From an uncultured Polaromonas sp. (lineage in GTDB: Bacteria; Pseudomonadota; Gammaproteobacteria; Burkholderiales; Burkholderiaceae), in NCBI GenBank assembly GCA_946479075.1, contig CAMLDT010000005.1, positions 1 through 40,287 of the forward strand: 40,287 nt of DNA, given 5' to 3'. Every line of letters begins with the position of its first letter. Position 1 is the first letter of the stretch. The notes beneath the pieces are model-generated. The model saw only the letters and a program-made list of their open reading frames with translations. It made no database searches and was not told where the DNA came from. Shown in pieces: positions 28,048 through 39,061 of this stretch. Made by a program: the position numbers and the translations under genes.

Positions 28048-28806
28048 ATGTCCAAAGGTTATCGAATCACAGCGTCCACCGGCATTCACAAGGGTGACCG
28101 CGACTATCAGCAGGATCAGGTGGCCCTGATCAGCCATCCACGCATTGCGGGCTGCATGCTCGGCATCGTCGCCGATGGCATGGGGGGACGCAGCGGTGGG
28201 CGCAAGGCGTCGGATCAGGTGATGATGACCGCCAAACAGCTGTTTGAACGCTACTCGCCGGCCAGCGATGACCCGGCAGCCATGCTCAAACAACTGGTTG
28301 AGGAAGCGCACACCGTCATCAAGCTGACGGCCATTTCAGCGGAGCAGGAACCGCACAGCACCCTGGCTGCTTTTTTGATCAACCCTGCCGGGGATTGCCA
28401 CTGGGTGCACGCCGGGGATTCGCGTGTCTACCACTTCCATGGCGCCAAGCTGGTCAAACGGACCATCGATCACTCGTATGTGCAGACCCTTGTCGACAAA
28501 GGTGAAATCACCGAAGAGGAAGCCAACGTCCATCCGCAGTCCAATATCCTCATGGGCTGCCTCGGGACGGAGGAAGCGCCGCCCGTCACCCAGCATTACA
28601 TTCCGCAACTGCGCCCAGGGGATGCATTGATCGCCTGCAGCGACGGGGTCTGGCACTACTTCAGTCCCAGTGAAATGGGTTCGGCGCTGTCCATGCTCTC
28701 ACCGCGGGAAGCGACTGAATTCCTGATTCAGAAAGCCAGATCCCGCGCCCATGGTGGCGGGGACAATCTTTCTTTGGTGATCGTCAAGCTCGAAGCGCTC
28801 GACTGA
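28048..28806 (+). CDS. PP2C-family serine/threonine phosphatase
   Basis: A 252-residue metal-dependent phosphatase. All main PP2C motifs are present: GDRDYQQDQ near residue 15 (metal ligand D), VADGMGGRSGG, VHAGDSRVYHF, ACSDGVW and GGGDNLSLV. Such stand-alone enzymes in proteobacteria usually act with a Hanks-type kinase, often in type VI secretion or stress signalling, but no kinase or secretion gene lies within the window. No strong ribosome binding site precedes ATG 28048. The gene is divergent from DUF465 and convergent with the coiled-coil protein; only three bases separate the two stop codons. Confidence 0.9.
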   Translation: MSKGYRITASTGIHKGDRDYQQDQVALISHPRIAGCMLGIVADGMGGRSGGRKASDQVMMTAKQLFERYSPASDDPAAMLKQLVEEAHTVIKLTAISAEQEPHSTLAAFLINPAGDCHWVHAGDSRVYHFHGAKLVKRTIDHSYVQTLVDKGEITEEEANVHPQSNILMGCLGTEEAPPVTQHYIPQLRPGDALIACSDGVWHYFSPSEMGSALSMLSPREATEFLIQKARSRAHGGGDNLSLVIVKLEALD

Positions 28807-28809
28807 CCA

Positions 28810-29451
28810 TCAAGGCGGCGTAGGCAAGGGGGCGGCCGGCGGCTTGGTCTGTTCACGCTGCTTTTGGGCTCGACTGGCCTTTCGCTCCCTGACCTGCTGC
28901 TGCTTCTCGTTATACCTTTCGACTTCTTCGGCGATGCTGGCTTTCTTGTCTTCACGCGCCTTGGCTCTTTCCTGGGACCCCTTGAGCTTGTTCGCGGCAT
29001 CCGCGGCATTGGTTGCTTCGTTTTGCTTCATCGTGCCCCGCTCTTCGGCCTTTTGCTGTGCCCGTTCCGCGCGTTCCAGCGTCTCCCGCAAAGCCTGGTT
29101 GCGCCGGTCTGCGGCCTCCTGCAGGGCTTGGGGAGAAGACTTCTCCTCTGTCTTGCGGATCTGAGCGGCGGCTTTTTCCTTACGCTCCCGGTCATTGAGC
29201 GCCACTTCCTGCAGCCGCAAAAGTGCCATGGCCTCGCGCCGGCGCGACTGGCTCTCCTTGGGGCAACTGTTGACAAAGAATTTGTTGTAGCAGGCGGCCT
29301 CTTCACCGTCAAAACGCGCTTCCAGGACAGCACGCTCGGTATTGATGCGTACACGCTCACGTTCAATGGCCGCCGAGACATCATCGGCAGGCTGGGCGCC
29401 GGCCGTCATGCACAGGGTTGCCGCAAACACTGAGAAAAGTACTTTTTTCAT
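28810..29451 (-). CDS. Exported coiled-coil protein of unknown function
   Basis: A 213-residue protein with a signal peptide (MKKVLFSVFAATLCMTAGAQ, cleavage likely after AGA), followed by an almost wholly helical, charged region of heptad-like K/E/R/A/Q sequence (about 25-200) and a proline-rich C-terminus (PPAAPLPTPP). Two cysteines (CYNKFFVNSC, about 55-64) could form a disulfide. I recall similar proteins of unknown function in related genera. Its ATG overlaps the zapE stop as ATGA, so the two are translated together, and zapE acts at the division site, which hints at an envelope role. No known domain seen. Confidence 0.82.
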   Translation of the reverse strand: MKKVLFSVFAATLCMTAGAQPADDVSAAIERERVRINTERAVLEARFDGEEAACYNKFFVNSCPKESQSRRREAMALLRLQEVALNDRERKEKAAAQIRKTEEKSSPQALQEAADRRNQALRETLERAERAQQKAEERGTMKQNEATNAADAANKLKGSQERAKAREDKKASIAEEVERYNEKQQQVRERKASRAQKQREQTKPPAAPLPTPP

Positions 29452-30545
29452 GTCAAGGTGGTATCCACGTCACGCCGTTCAGTCGCCAGAAATTCGGCCG
29501 ATTGCATTTCATTGAGCCTGGAAACCGTCCGGGGAAACTCATGGGCCAGGGGCCCTTCGGTATACAACGCTTCTGGCAGAACCTCCGCCGACATGATCAA
29601 TTTGACCCGGCGGTCGTAAAGCACGTCGATCAGCCAGGTAAAGCGCCGGGCTTCTGAAGCCATGCGAACCGGCATATACGGTACATCACTGAGCAACACC
29701 GTGTGGAACTGACTGGCAATTTCCAGATAGTCGTTCTGGGACCGTGGCCCGCCGCACAGGGTTTTGAAATCAAACCACACGACCCCACCGGCCTTGCGCC
29801 GTGCGTGGATCTGGCGTGACTCGATCTGCAACACGGGCGACTCGTCCTGGGACTCGGCCAGGCGTTCGAAAGTTTCCTTCATTTCCGCGTCGGCCTGAGG
29901 CCCGAGCGGCGTGTGGTACAGCCGGACCTGCTCCAGCGTGCGCCGGCGGTAGTCGGTGCCGTTGTCCACACTCAGGACTTCGAGATGTTCCTTGAGCAGG
30001 TCAATAGCCGGCAGGATACGCTCCCGGTGCATGCCGTTGGGATACAGCTCGTCGGGATGAAAATTGGACGTGGTGACAAATCCGACACCGTTGTCAAACA
30101 GCGCGCTCAGGAGGCGATGCAGAATCATCGCATCGGTGATGTCTGCCACGTGGAACTCATCAAAACAGATCAGGCGGTAGCGTTTTGCAATGCGCCTGCC
30201 CAGCTCGTCCAGCGGATTGGCCATGCCCTGCAGGTCGCGCAACTCACGGTGCACTTCCCGCATGAACTCGTGAAAGTGCAGCCGCGTTTTGCGCTTGAGC
30301 GGGACCGCGTTGTAAAAGCAGTCCATCAGGAAGCTCTTGCCGCGCCCCACCCCGCCATGCATATAGACACCGCGCGGGATATCCGGACGGTTGATCAGCT
30401 TTTTCAGCGGATTGGAGCGCTTTTCCTTGAAGGCGGCCCATTCACTGGCGCAACGCTCCAGTGCAGCAACCGCACGCAACTGCGCCGGGTCGCTGACATA
30501 CCCTCTTGTCTTCAGCTCGGACGCGTACTCCGAAGTGACGGACAT
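29448..30545 (-). CDS. zapE: Cell division protein ZapE (AFG1-like ATPase)
   Basis: A 365-residue AAA-type ATPase. ZapE associates with the FtsZ ring and in E. coli is needed for division under low oxygen and high temperature. Seen: GVYMHGGVGRGKSFLMD (Walker A at about residue 63), LHFHEFMREVH, LICFDEFHVAD (Walker B), FVTTSNFHPDELY and the C-terminal ALYTEGPLAHEFPRTVSRL. Placed downstream of lpdA with 20 bases between, it is likely in the sucAB-lpdA transcript. It overlaps the coiled-coil gene at its 3' end. Confidence 0.95.
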   Translation of the reverse strand: MSVTSEYASELKTRGYVSDPAQLRAVAALERCASEWAAFKEKRSNPLKKLINRPDIPRGVYMHGGVGRGKSFLMDCFYNAVPLKRKTRLHFHEFMREVHRELRDLQGMANPLDELGRRIAKRYRLICFDEFHVADITDAMILHRLLSALFDNGVGFVTTSNFHPDELYPNGMHRERILPAIDLLKEHLEVLSVDNGTDYRRRTLEQVRLYHTPLGPQADAEMKETFERLAESQDESPVLQIESRQIHARRKAGGVVWFDFKTLCGGPRSQNDYLEIASQFHTVLLSDVPYMPVRMASEARRFTWLIDVLYDRRVKLIMSAEVLPEALYTEGPLAHEFPRTVSRLNEMQSAEFLATERRDVDTTLT

Positions 30546-30565
30546 CGTGGCCTTGACCCGCGCGC

Positions 30566-31993
30566 TCAGAAATTCAGCGTGCGTTTGTCGACGGCCAGGG
30601 CCGCTTCCTTGGTTGCTTCACTGAGCGAAGGGTGGGCATGGCAGATCCTGGCGATGTCTTCCGAGCTGGCGCGGAATTCCATGGCCACCACACATTCCGC
30701 GATCAGTTCGCTGGCCATGGGCCCGACGATGTGCACGCCCAGGATCTCGTCGGTGGCGGCATCGGCCAGCATCTTGACCATGCCGGTGGTGTCGCCCAGC
30801 GCGCGCGCGCGGCCATTGGCCATGAAGGGGAACGTGCCCGCCTTGTAGGCCCGGCCCGCCGCCTTCAGCTGTTCCTCGGTCTGGCCGACCCAGGCGATTT
30901 CGGGGTTGGTGTAAATCACCCAGGGAATGGTGTTGAAGTTGACGTGGCCATGCTGGCCCGCGATGCGCTCGGCCACCGCCACGCCCTCCTCCTCGGCCTT
31001 GTGCGCCAGCATCGGTCCGCGGACCACGTCGCCGATGGCCCAGACATTGGGCAAGCTGGTCTTGCATTCGTCGTCAACCACCACCGCACCACGCTCGTCG
31101 AGCTTCAGGCCCACGGCCTCAGGGTTGAGGCCCTGGGTGTTGGCGACCCGCCCGATGGAGATGATCAGTTTGTCCACCTCCAGGGTCTGGGCGTCGCCCT
31201 TGGCGTCGGTGTAGGCCACACTCACGCCCTTTTTGCTGCTCGTGACCTCGCCCACCTTCACGCCGAGCGCAATTTTGAGGCCCTGCTTGTCAAACGCTTT
31301 TTTGGCTTCCTTGGCGATCTGCTGGTCCACCGCACCCAGGAAAGTCGGCAGGCCTTCCAGCACCGTGACCTCAGCGCCCAGGCGGCGCCAGACCGAGCCC
31401 ATCTCCAGGCCGATGACGCCGGAACCGATCAGGCCCAGCTTTTTCGGCACGGCGCCGATGCGCAGGGCACCGTCGTTCGACAGGATGTTCTCTTCATCGA
31501 AAGGCGCACCCGGCAAGGCACGTGCATTGGAGCCCGTGGCCACGATGATGTGTTTGCCGGAAATGTTTTCTTCGGCCGCACCGGCCACCTGGATGTCGTA
31601 CAGGCCATCCTTCGCTGCGGCAAACGAGCCGCGGCCATGGAAAAAGGTGACCTTGTTTTTTTTGAACAGGTAAACGATGCCGTCGTTGTTCTGCTTGACC
31701 ACGGTGTCCTTGCGGGCCAGCATCTTGGCGACATCCAGGCCCAGGCCCTTGACCTCAATGCCATGCTCAGCAAAGTGGTGGCTGGCGTGGTCAAAATGCT
31801 CGGATGACTGCAGCAGCGCCTTGGAGGGGATGCAGCCGACATTGGTGCAGGTGCCACCGAGGGCCGGGCCGCCCTTGGCGTTTTTCCACTCGTCGATACA
31901 AGCGACGTTAAAACCCAGTTGCGCGGCGCGGATGGCGGCAATATAGCCGCCGGGGCCGCCACCGATGACGATGACGTCGAATTGTTTGGACAT
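30566..31993 (-). CDS. lpdA: Dihydrolipoyl dehydrogenase (E3)
   Basis: A 475-residue FAD-dependent disulfide oxidoreductase, the E3 component that reoxidises the lipoyl arms of 2-oxoglutarate dehydrogenase. FAD-binding [10 protein letters not shown] at the N-terminus, redox-active disulfide [13 protein letters not shown], the NAD-binding [11 protein letters not shown] and the C-terminal HAHPSLSEA with the catalytic His-Glu pair. Third gene of the sucA-sucB-lpdA operon; the 134-base gap to sucB holds a large palindromic repeat. Confidence 0.97.
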   Translation of the reverse strand: MSKQFDVIVIGGGPGGYIAAIRAAQLGFNVACIDEWKNAKGGPALGGTCTNVGCIPSKALLQSSEHFDHASHHFAEHGIEVKGLGLDVAKMLARKDTVVKQNNDGIVYLFKKNKVTFFHGRGSFAAAKDGLYDIQVAGAAEENISGKHIIVATGSNARALPGAPFDEENILSNDGALRIGAVPKKLGLIGSGVIGLEMGSVWRRLGAEVTVLEGLPTFLGAVDQQIAKEAKKAFDKQGLKIALGVKVGEVTSSKKGVSVAYTDAKGDAQTLEVDKLIISIGRVANTQGLNPEAVGLKLDERGAVVVDDECKTSLPNVWAIGDVVRGPMLAHKAEEEGVAVAERIAGQHGHVNFNTIPWVIYTNPEIAWVGQTEEQLKAAGRAYKAGTFPFMANGRARALGDTTGMVKMLADAATDEILGVHIVGPMASELIAECVVAMEFRASSEDIARICHAHPSLSEATKEAALAVDKRTLNF

Positions 31994-32009
31994 GTTGATT
32001 CCTTGGTTG

Positions 32010-32127
32010 AAAGCGTAGCGAGCGGCCTCAGGGCAAGGCGCGGGTGGCGGGCAACCGGAACGTACTCAGGTACGTGAGGATTGCACGAACAGGACCCGCA
32101 ACGCCGCCATGAGGTCGCGCAGTAGCT

Positions 32128-32129
<2 letters not shown>
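32010..32129. repeat. Repeat family 3: ~120-bp imperfect palindrome between sucB and lpdA
   Basis: The outer arms AAAGC...GCTTT are repeated inverted, with CCTCA near each end (gcggcctcag / atgaggtcgcg), and the centre is a perfect ACGTAC-TCAG-GTACGT hairpin (32060-32075). The element fills nearly the whole gap, reaching the sucB stop codon. A second, truncated copy starts at 40249. It probably forms a long stem in the transcript between sucB and lpdA. Confidence 0.7.
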
Positions 32130-33390
<1,261 letters not shown>

Positions 33391-33421
33391 GTGAATTCTT
33401 TCGGGGTTGTGGGTTCGGACC

Positions 33422-33437
33422 GCCCGCCGCAGCGGGC
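33422..33437. promoter_or_regulatory. Perfect hairpin between sucA and sucB
   Basis: GCCCGC and GCGGGC pair around CGCA, 32 bases before the sucB ATG on the minus strand. No T-run follows. It could set relative mRNA stability or translation of E1 and E2, but this is only structural evidence. Confidence 0.4.
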
Positions 33438-33445
33438 AACCGTTT

Positions 33446-36325
33446 TTATTTGGTCAGGATGAAGCCCTTGAGCTTGCCGAAGGCGCCGTCCACCAGGGCC
33501 TTTTGCTGCTCCTGGTGCAGGTGCGAGTAGCCGACAGCCGGCGAGGCAGACGCGGCGCGCCCGGAGTAACCCAGCTTCTGGCCTTCAGACATGTTCTCGT
33601 GGATGTAGTGCTGCACAAAGAACCAGGCGCCCTGGTTTTGCGGCTCGTCCTGGCACCACACGACCTCGCTCAGGTTGGGGTACTTCTTGAGCTCACCCGC
33701 AAATGCCTTGTGCGGGAAGGGATACAGCTGCTCGACACGAATGATGGCCACATCGTCCGCGCCTTTTTCCTCGCGCTTTTTGGCCAGGTCGTAATAGACC
33801 TTGCCGGAACAGGCGATCACGCGCTTGACCTTGTCGGCCTTGAGCTCGCGGCTGTCCGGAATCACCGTCTGGAAGCTTCCTTTGGTGAACTCGCTCAGCG
33901 GCGAGGTGGCGTCCTTGTTGCGCAGCAGGGACTTGGGCGTCATGATGACCAGCGGCTTGCGAAGGTTGCGCACCATCTGGCGGCGCAACACGTGGAAGAT
34001 CTGGCTGGCCGTTGTCGGCTGCACCACCTGCATGTTGGTGTCGGCCGACAGTTGCATGAAACGCTCCAGGCGCGCCGAGCTGTGCTCCGGGCCCTGCCCT
34101 TCGTAGCCGTGCGGCAGCATCAGCGTCAAGCCGTTGACACGGCCCCACTTCACTTCGCCGGACGCGATGAACTGGTCGATCACGACCTGCGCACCATTGG
34201 CAAAATCTCCGAACTGGGCTTCCCAGATCACCAGCGTGTTGGGGTCGTTGGACGCGTAACCGTACTCGAAAGCCAGGACGGCTTCTTCGGACAGGATGGA
34301 GTCGATCACCACAAACGGCGCCTGGTTGTCGGCCACGTTTTGCAGTGGCACATAGGTGCCGGTGTCGAACTTTTCACGGTTCTGGTCATGAATCACGGCA
34401 TGGCGGTGCGTGAACGTACCGCGCCCGCAATCCTCACCCGACAGGCGCACCGGGTAGCCACTGGCGACCAGCGAAGCGAATGCCATGTGCTCGCCCATGC
34501 CCCAATCGACCGGGATGTCGCCGCGTCCCATGGCCGCGCGGTCGTCGTACACCTTCTTGACCAGCTGGTGCGCCGTCACGGTCGCGGGAATCGTGCTGAC
34601 CTTTTCAGCCAGGCGTTTCCACTCGGCCATGGGGATGGCGGTGTCACCGGCGTCGGTCCACTTCTTGCCAAGGTAAGGACTCCAGTCCACCGCGTAGTTG
34701 CTCTTGAAGTTGGTTACCACCGGGTCAAAAGTGCTCTTGCCGGCGTCCAGGGCAGCGCGCACGGCCTTGACCATGTCGTCGCCCAGCGTCTCGCCCAGGC
34801 CCTGGGCCGACAGCTTGTCGGCGTACAGCTTGCGCGTGCCCGGATGCTGGGCAATTTTTTTGTACATCAGCGGCTGGGTCAGCGCAGGCGTGTCCTGCTC
34901 GTTGTGACCGAGCTTGCGGAAACAGATGATGTCAACCACCACGTCTTTCTGGAATTCCATGCGGAACTCCAGCGCCAGTTGCGTGGCCAGCACCACGGCT
35001 TCCGGGTCGTCGCCGTTGACGTGCAACACCGGCGCCTCGATCATCTTCACGACATCGGTGCAATACAGCGTGGAACGGCTGTCGCGCGGGTCGCTGGTGG
35101 TGAAGCCGATCTGGTTGTTGATCACGATGTGCACCGTGCCGCCGGTGGAGTAACCGCGCGTTTCGGCCAGCGCCAGCGTTTCCATGACCACGCCCTGCCC
35201 GGCAAAAGCCGCATCGCCGTGCACCAGCACCGGCAGCACCTGCAGGCCCTTGGGATCAGCACGGCGGTCCATGCGGGCGCGCACCGAACCTTCGACCACC
35301 GGGTTGACGATTTCGAGGTGCGAGGGGTTGAAAGCCAGGCTCAGGTGCACCGGCCCGCCAGGGGTGGTCACGTCGGAGCTGAAGCCCTGGTGGTACTTGA
35401 CGTCACCGCTGGGCAGGTCTTCCGGCGCAGTGTGGTCGAACTCGGCAAACAGGTTGGCCGGCACCTTGCCCAGCGAATTGACCAGCACGTTCAGGCGGCC
35501 GCGGTGGGCCATGCCGATCACGATTTCCTTGATGCCGATGCTGCCGCCGCGCTGGATCAGTTCGTCCATGCTGGCGATGAAACTCTCGCCGCCTTCGAGC
35601 GAGAAGCGCTTCTGGCCGACGTATTTGGTGTGCAGGAAACGCTCCAGGCCTTCGGCCGCGCTCAGGCGGTCCAGGATGTGGAGTTTCTTTTCCTTGCTGA
35701 GGTTGGGCTTGCTGCGGATGCTTTCGAGCTTTTGCTGCCACCAGCGCTTTTGCGCCTGGTCGGTCATGTACATGTACTCGGCACCGATGGTGCCGCAGTA
35801 GGTTTCGCGCAGTGCATTGAGCAGCTCGCGCAGGCTCATGGTCTCCTTGCCGAAAAAGGTGTTGCTGGTGTTGAACACCGTTTCCTGGTCGGCATCGCTG
35901 AAACCGTAGAAGGACGGATCAAGCTCGGGAATGTTGTCGCGTTCGGCGCGTTTGAGCGGGTCCAGGTCGGCCCAGCGGGCGCCGACGTTGCGGTAGGCGG
36001 CGATCAGTTGCTGGACAGCGGTGCGCTTGCGGCCCATTTCGGAATCGGCACCGCTGGCGACGACCACGCGGGTCTGGCCCTGCTTGGCACGCTCGGCAAA
36101 GGCGTTAACGACGGGCAGGTGCGGCACGTCCCTGGCATTGCTGCCGTCAACGGCGGGCACGTGTTGCAGGGCGTCGAAATACTCGCGCCAGTTGTCGGGC
36201 ACGCTGCCGGGGTTGGCGAGGTAGTTTTCGTACATCTCTTCGACATAGGGCGCGTTGCCGCCGAAGAGATAGGTGTTGCCTTGATAGGCCGAATAGACGG
36301 ACGACGCCGCCGGGACTGAACTCAT
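33446..36325 (-). CDS. sucA: 2-oxoglutarate dehydrogenase E1 component
   Basis: A 959-residue thiamine-diphosphate enzyme that decarboxylates 2-oxoglutarate and transfers the succinyl group to E2 in the citric acid cycle. Seen: [20 protein letters not shown] near the N-terminus, [47 protein letters not shown], and the C-terminal [20 protein letters not shown]. Length fits the family. GGAGG lies seven bases upstream of the ATG. A small hairpin sits just before it, and no convincing promoter could be fixed in the 237-base gap to soxB. Confidence 0.98.
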   Translation of the reverse strand: MSSVPAASSVYSAYQGNTYLFGGNAPYVEEMYENYLANPGSVPDNWREYFDALQHVPAVDGSNARDVPHLPVVNAFAERAKQGQTRVVVASGADSEMGRKRTAVQQLIAAYRNVGARWADLDPLKRAERDNIPELDPSFYGFSDADQETVFNTSNTFFGKETMSLRELLNALRETYCGTIGAEYMYMTDQAQKRWWQQKLESIRSKPNLSKEKKLHILDRLSAAEGLERFLHTKYVGQKRFSLEGGESFIASMDELIQRGGSIGIKEIVIGMAHRGRLNVLVNSLGKVPANLFAEFDHTAPEDLPSGDVKYHQGFSSDVTTPGGPVHLSLAFNPSHLEIVNPVVEGSVRARMDRRADPKGLQVLPVLVHGDAAFAGQGVVMETLALAETRGYSTGGTVHIVINNQIGFTTSDPRDSRSTLYCTDVVKMIEAPVLHVNGDDPEAVVLATQLALEFRMEFQKDVVVDIICFRKLGHNEQDTPALTQPLMYKKIAQHPGTRKLYADKLSAQGLGETLGDDMVKAVRAALDAGKSTFDPVVTNFKSNYAVDWSPYLGKKWTDAGDTAIPMAEWKRLAEKVSTIPATVTAHQLVKKVYDDRAAMGRGDIPVDWGMGEHMAFASLVASGYPVRLSGEDCGRGTFTHRHAVIHDQNREKFDTGTYVPLQNVADNQAPFVVIDSILSEEAVLAFEYGYASNDPNTLVIWEAQFGDFANGAQVVIDQFIASGEVKWGRVNGLTLMLPHGYEGQGPEHSSARLERFMQLSADTNMQVVQPTTASQIFHVLRRQMVRNLRKPLVIMTPKSLLRNKDATSPLSEFTKGSFQTVIPDSRELKADKVKRVIACSGKVYYDLAKKREEKGADDVAIIRVEQLYPFPHKAFAGELKKYPNLSEVVWCQDEPQNQGAWFFVQHYIHENMSEGQKLGYSGRAASASPAVGYSHLHQEQQKALVDGAFGKLKGFILTK

Positions 36326-36338
36326 TACGCTGACCTCC

Positions 36339-36355
36339 GTTTCCCTTGAGGAAAC
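36339..36355. promoter_or_regulatory. Hairpin directly upstream of the sucA ribosome binding site
   Basis: GTTTCC and GGAAAC pair around a five-base loop. On the minus strand the stem ends one base before the GGAGG of sucA, so folding would leave the ribosome binding site free but close to a stem. No regulatory family recognised. Confidence 0.35.
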
Positions 36356-36489
36356 ATTAGCTGGCCACAGCAGGATGTGGCTGGTTGATTAACCTTCCGC
36401 AACACGGCTGGACCGATTAGCGGATGCGACTGTGGCAAGGAAGGGCCTTCAGAAACAGCTCAATTGTGCCACCGAATGCCCAAACGGCG

Positions 36490-36521
36490 AAACCCGGGCC
36501 ACCCCACGGGTGCCCGGGTTT
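36490..36521. terminator. Strong hairpin between soxB and sucA, probable sox terminator
   Basis: AAACCCGGG pairs with CCCGGGTTT, continued by CACCC/GGGTG with one bulged base. It lies 42 bases beyond the soxB stop. TTT follows on the minus strand (TTTCGCC) and TTTT on the plus strand, so it may work in both directions; the T-run is short. Confidence 0.6.
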
Positions 36522-36562
36522 TGTCACGCGGCAGTCAAGCGCCTGTGTTGCGCGCTGCGGCG

Positions 36563-38278
36563 TCAGGCCAGGCCGGGATTGCCGGCAACGCCCACCAGGG
36601 CGGGCAAATTGAGTTTGGGCGGCTTGATGACTTTTTTGGCCTGCAGATAAGTCTCCACCACCTCCCAGGCCGGTGGCCCGGCATTTTTGCTGGCCTCGGC
36701 CACTGGGGCCCAGCCGGCCACCTTGTAGGTCTTGTCGGCCTCGATGAGTTGGCCCTTGAGCCGCATGTTTTGTATGCGTGAGCCCATTTTGGCGCCGGGC
36801 TCACAGGTGTAGCTGAGGCCGCCGACACGCACCATGTCGCCGCCCTGCTGGTAGTAGGGGTCGGGGTTGAACAGATTGTCACCCACGTCTTCAAGAATGG
36901 TCTTGATCATGTCGCCACGGATGTCGGTCAAGGTGGTCCACGGGTAGGTGATGGCGGTCTGGTCCATCACGTGTTCACGCGTGATGGCCTGGCCTGGCAG
37001 CAGCGAGGTGCCCCAGCGGAACCCGGGGGAGAACGCGATCTCGGCGCCGCGGACTTCCATCAGGGCATCGAGGATCAGCTGGTCGAAGCTGCCGTTGAAG
37101 TTGCCACGGCGAAACAGCGTGCCTTCGGTGACCGCCAGTTTTTCAGCCAGTTTGGCCTCATAAGGCGCGCGAATGCCGGCGATCAACTGGCTCATGGCCG
37201 GATCGGCAGGCAGCATTCGGGAGAACACCGGCAGCAGGCGGTAATTGAAGCCGACGACCTTTTTGTCCTTGACGTCGAGGTCCAGCACACCGAGGAACTT
37301 GCCATTGCTGCCGGCGTTGGTGACGATGGTCTGGCCGCCGGGGTTCTTGACGGTCACCGGCACCGGCACACCATCGTGGGTGTGGCCGCCCAGAATGGCG
37401 TCGATGCCGGTCACGCGTGAGGCCATCTTGAGGTCCACGTCCATGCCGTTGTGGCTCAGCAGCACCACGGCCTGCGCACCCTTGGCGCGCGCCTCGTTGA
37501 CCGTCTCCTGCATCTCGTTTTCACGGATGCCGAAACTCCAGTTCGGCGTGAGCCAGGCCGGATTGGCAATCGGCGTGTAGGGAAAGGCCTGGCCGACGAT
37601 GGCGACAGCCACGCCGTTCATTTCCTTGATGACATAAGGCTTGAACACCGGGTCGCCGAAATCGGCGGTCTTGACGTTTTGCGCGACAAAATCGACCTTG
37701 CCGGCAAAGTCTTTCTCCACAATCGTCTTGATGCGCTCTTCGCCATAGGTGAAGTCCCAGTGGCCGGTCATCACGTCCACACCGAGCAGCTTGGCCGCAT
37801 CCACCATGTCCTGGCCCTGGGTCCACAGAGCGGTGGCGCTGCCCTGCCAGGTGTCGCCACCATCGAGCAGCAAGGCGCCCGGACGGCTGGCCTTGAGCTG
37901 CTTGACCAGCGTCGCCAGATGCGCGAAGCCCCCGACCTTGCCGTACTGCTGCGCGGCGCGCTCGAAGTTCAGATAGGTGAAGGCGTGCGCCTCAGGTGTG
38001 TTGGCCTTGAGGTGCGCAGCTTTGAGCATGTGCTGACCCACCAGATGCGGCAGCCTGCCCTGCATGTCACCCACGCCAAGATTCACCGACGGCTCGCGGA
38101 AATACAGCGGCATCAGCTGCGCATGGCAGTCGGTCATGTGCAGCAGATGCACATTGCCCGTCCGCGGCACGTTGTAGGCCACCCCCGACTGGGCGGCGCT
38201 GGCTTCACGGTGCAGCGGAAAGCCGGCAGCCAGTGCGGCGGCCATGACACTCGAAAACTCGCGGCGGGACAGATTCAT
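36563..38278 (-). CDS. soxB: Thiosulfohydrolase SoxB
   Basis: A 571-residue periplasmic manganese enzyme of the 5'-nucleotidase superfamily. SoxB hydrolyses the sulfate group from the thiosulfonate bound to the carrier SoxYZ. Twin-arginine signal at the N-terminus (LSRREFSSV). Metal and substrate motifs: HMTDCHAQLMPLYFREPSVN, LLDGGDTWQGS, GHWDF, LSHNGMDVD and GGHTHDGV. The PLYFREPSVN stretch and adjacent soxX, soxA, soxZ separate it from UshA-type nucleotidases. Its start is 118 bases after soxX. A hairpin and repeat copy D lie in that gap, so its translation may differ from the upstream genes. A strong hairpin follows. Confidence 0.96.
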   Translation of the reverse strand: MNLSRREFSSVMAAALAAGFPLHREASAAQSGVAYNVPRTGNVHLLHMTDCHAQLMPLYFREPSVNLGVGDMQGRLPHLVGQHMLKAAHLKANTPEAHAFTYLNFERAAQQYGKVGGFAHLATLVKQLKASRPGALLLDGGDTWQGSATALWTQGQDMVDAAKLLGVDVMTGHWDFTYGEERIKTIVEKDFAGKVDFVAQNVKTADFGDPVFKPYVIKEMNGVAVAIVGQAFPYTPIANPAWLTPNWSFGIRENEMQETVNEARAKGAQAVVLLSHNGMDVDLKMASRVTGIDAILGGHTHDGVPVPVTVKNPGGQTIVTNAGSNGKFLGVLDLDVKDKKVVGFNYRLLPVFSRMLPADPAMSQLIAGIRAPYEAKLAEKLAVTEGTLFRRGNFNGSFDQLILDALMEVRGAEIAFSPGFRWGTSLLPGQAITREHVMDQTAITYPWTTLTDIRGDMIKTILEDVGDNLFNPDPYYQQGGDMVRVGGLSYTCEPGAKMGSRIQNMRLKGQLIEADKTYKVAGWAPVAEASKNAGPPAWEVVETYLQAKKVIKPPKLNLPALVGVAGNPGLA

Positions 38279-38292
38279 GGCGTGCTTGATCC

Positions 38293-38310
38293 GGCCTGTC
38301 GAAGCAGGCC
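38293..38310. promoter_or_regulatory. Hairpin 15 bases upstream of soxB
   Basis: GGCCTG and CAGGCC pair around TCGAAG. It lies between soxX and soxB on the minus-strand transcript, close to a weak soxB ribosome binding site. It may protect or attenuate the distal message. Confidence 0.4.
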
Positions 38311-38323
38311 TGTGGGCGATTTA

Positions 38324-38382
38324 CTATAAATTTGATAGCTGCCTGCGCCCGCTGGACAAGGGCTACAGGCAGAAATGACCAA
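38324..38382 (+). repeat. Dispersed repeat family 1, copy D
   Basis: ctataaatttgatagctg, cctgcgcccg and gacaagggctacaggcag align with copies A and B. It fills half of the soxX-soxB gap. Confidence 0.65.
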
Positions 38383-38396
38383 TAACTCTCAGGGGG

Positions 38397-39047
38397 TCAC
38401 TTGTTCACGGGCGACTGGGGATCCAGCAGCAGCGCCATCACATCGCGCAACTGCTTTTCATTCAGGATGCCCGCGTGCCCAAAACGTGGCATGCCGGAGC
38501 AGGCGTTGTAAGCCTTGGAGTTCCACAGCTTGCCCCAGGTGTATTCCACGATGGGTTTGCTGCCAGCGGCGGCAGGATCACTCACGCCTCGCAGCTTGCC
38601 GTAGTTGTAAAGGCTGGGTCCTATGGAGCCGAAGGACAACTCCTCCTTGCTGATCTGGTGGCAGTTGTAGCAGCTGCCGCCGTTGACCGAACCGGGCTTG
38701 TCGCTCCAGGTCATGCCGCGGCCGTTTTGCGCGATTTTTTCGCCCTCTTTCCAGTCGCCGATGAACTTGCCGTCGGAAGGCATCTTCACGGTTTTCAGGT
38801 TGGCTTCCTCGATGGACTTGGCCAGCTTGTCATCCAGCGGTTTGCCCTGGGCTTCAGAGCAGGCCTTGTTGGAGGCGTCCTGCTTCAGCCAGCTCAGCTT
38901 GGCGATGCCCTGCTCGCGAAAAGAAGACTTCATGACCCGCTGCGTGGCTGCGTCAACATCCTGCTGCGAAGGCGCGGTGGCGCAGCTGGCCAGCAGCACG
39001 GTCAGGGCGGCAAGCCCGGCTTGCGTGTAGATTTTTTTCATCATCAT
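38397..39047 (-). CDS. soxX: Cytochrome c SoxX, with lipoprotein-type signal
   Basis: About 216 residues. SoxX is the electron-carrying partner of SoxA in the enzyme that couples thiosulfate to SoxY. One haem site, SCYNCH, with the distal methionine probably in CSGMPRFGH. The N-terminus (MMMKKIYTQAGLAALTVLL, then ASCATAP) ends in a lipobox (LLASC), so it may be lipidated and held at a membrane. Three consecutive ATGs (39047, 39044, 39041) follow AGGA; the second has the best spacing, and the first is given here. A TTG start at 39065 overlaps soxA and is unlikely. The region between signal and haem domain (about 30-100) is longer than in classic SoxX. Confidence 0.93.
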   Translation of the reverse strand: MMMKKIYTQAGLAALTVLLASCATAPSQQDVDAATQRVMKSSFREQGIAKLSWLKQDASNKACSEAQGKPLDDKLAKSIEEANLKTVKMPSDGKFIGDWKEGEKIAQNGRGMTWSDKPGSVNGGSCYNCHQISKEELSFGSIGPSLYNYGKLRGVSDPAAAGSKPIVEYTWGKLWNSKAYNACSGMPRFGHAGILNEKQLRDVMALLLDPQSPVNK

Positions 39048-39061
39048 GCTTCCTGTTCTGT

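Noticed and set aside
33407..36319. Very long open frame on the plus strand opposite sucA
   Set aside because: It mirrors sucA almost exactly. In G+C-rich genes the antisense frame often lacks stops; the translation has no recognisable domain.
36326..36562. Riboswitch or small RNA upstream of sucA
   Set aside because: Apart from the two hairpins listed, no conserved motif was recognised.
36563..38278. UshA-type 5'-nucleotidase
   Set aside because: The fold is shared, but PLYFREPSVN, the Tat signal and neighbours soxZ, soxA and soxX identify SoxB.
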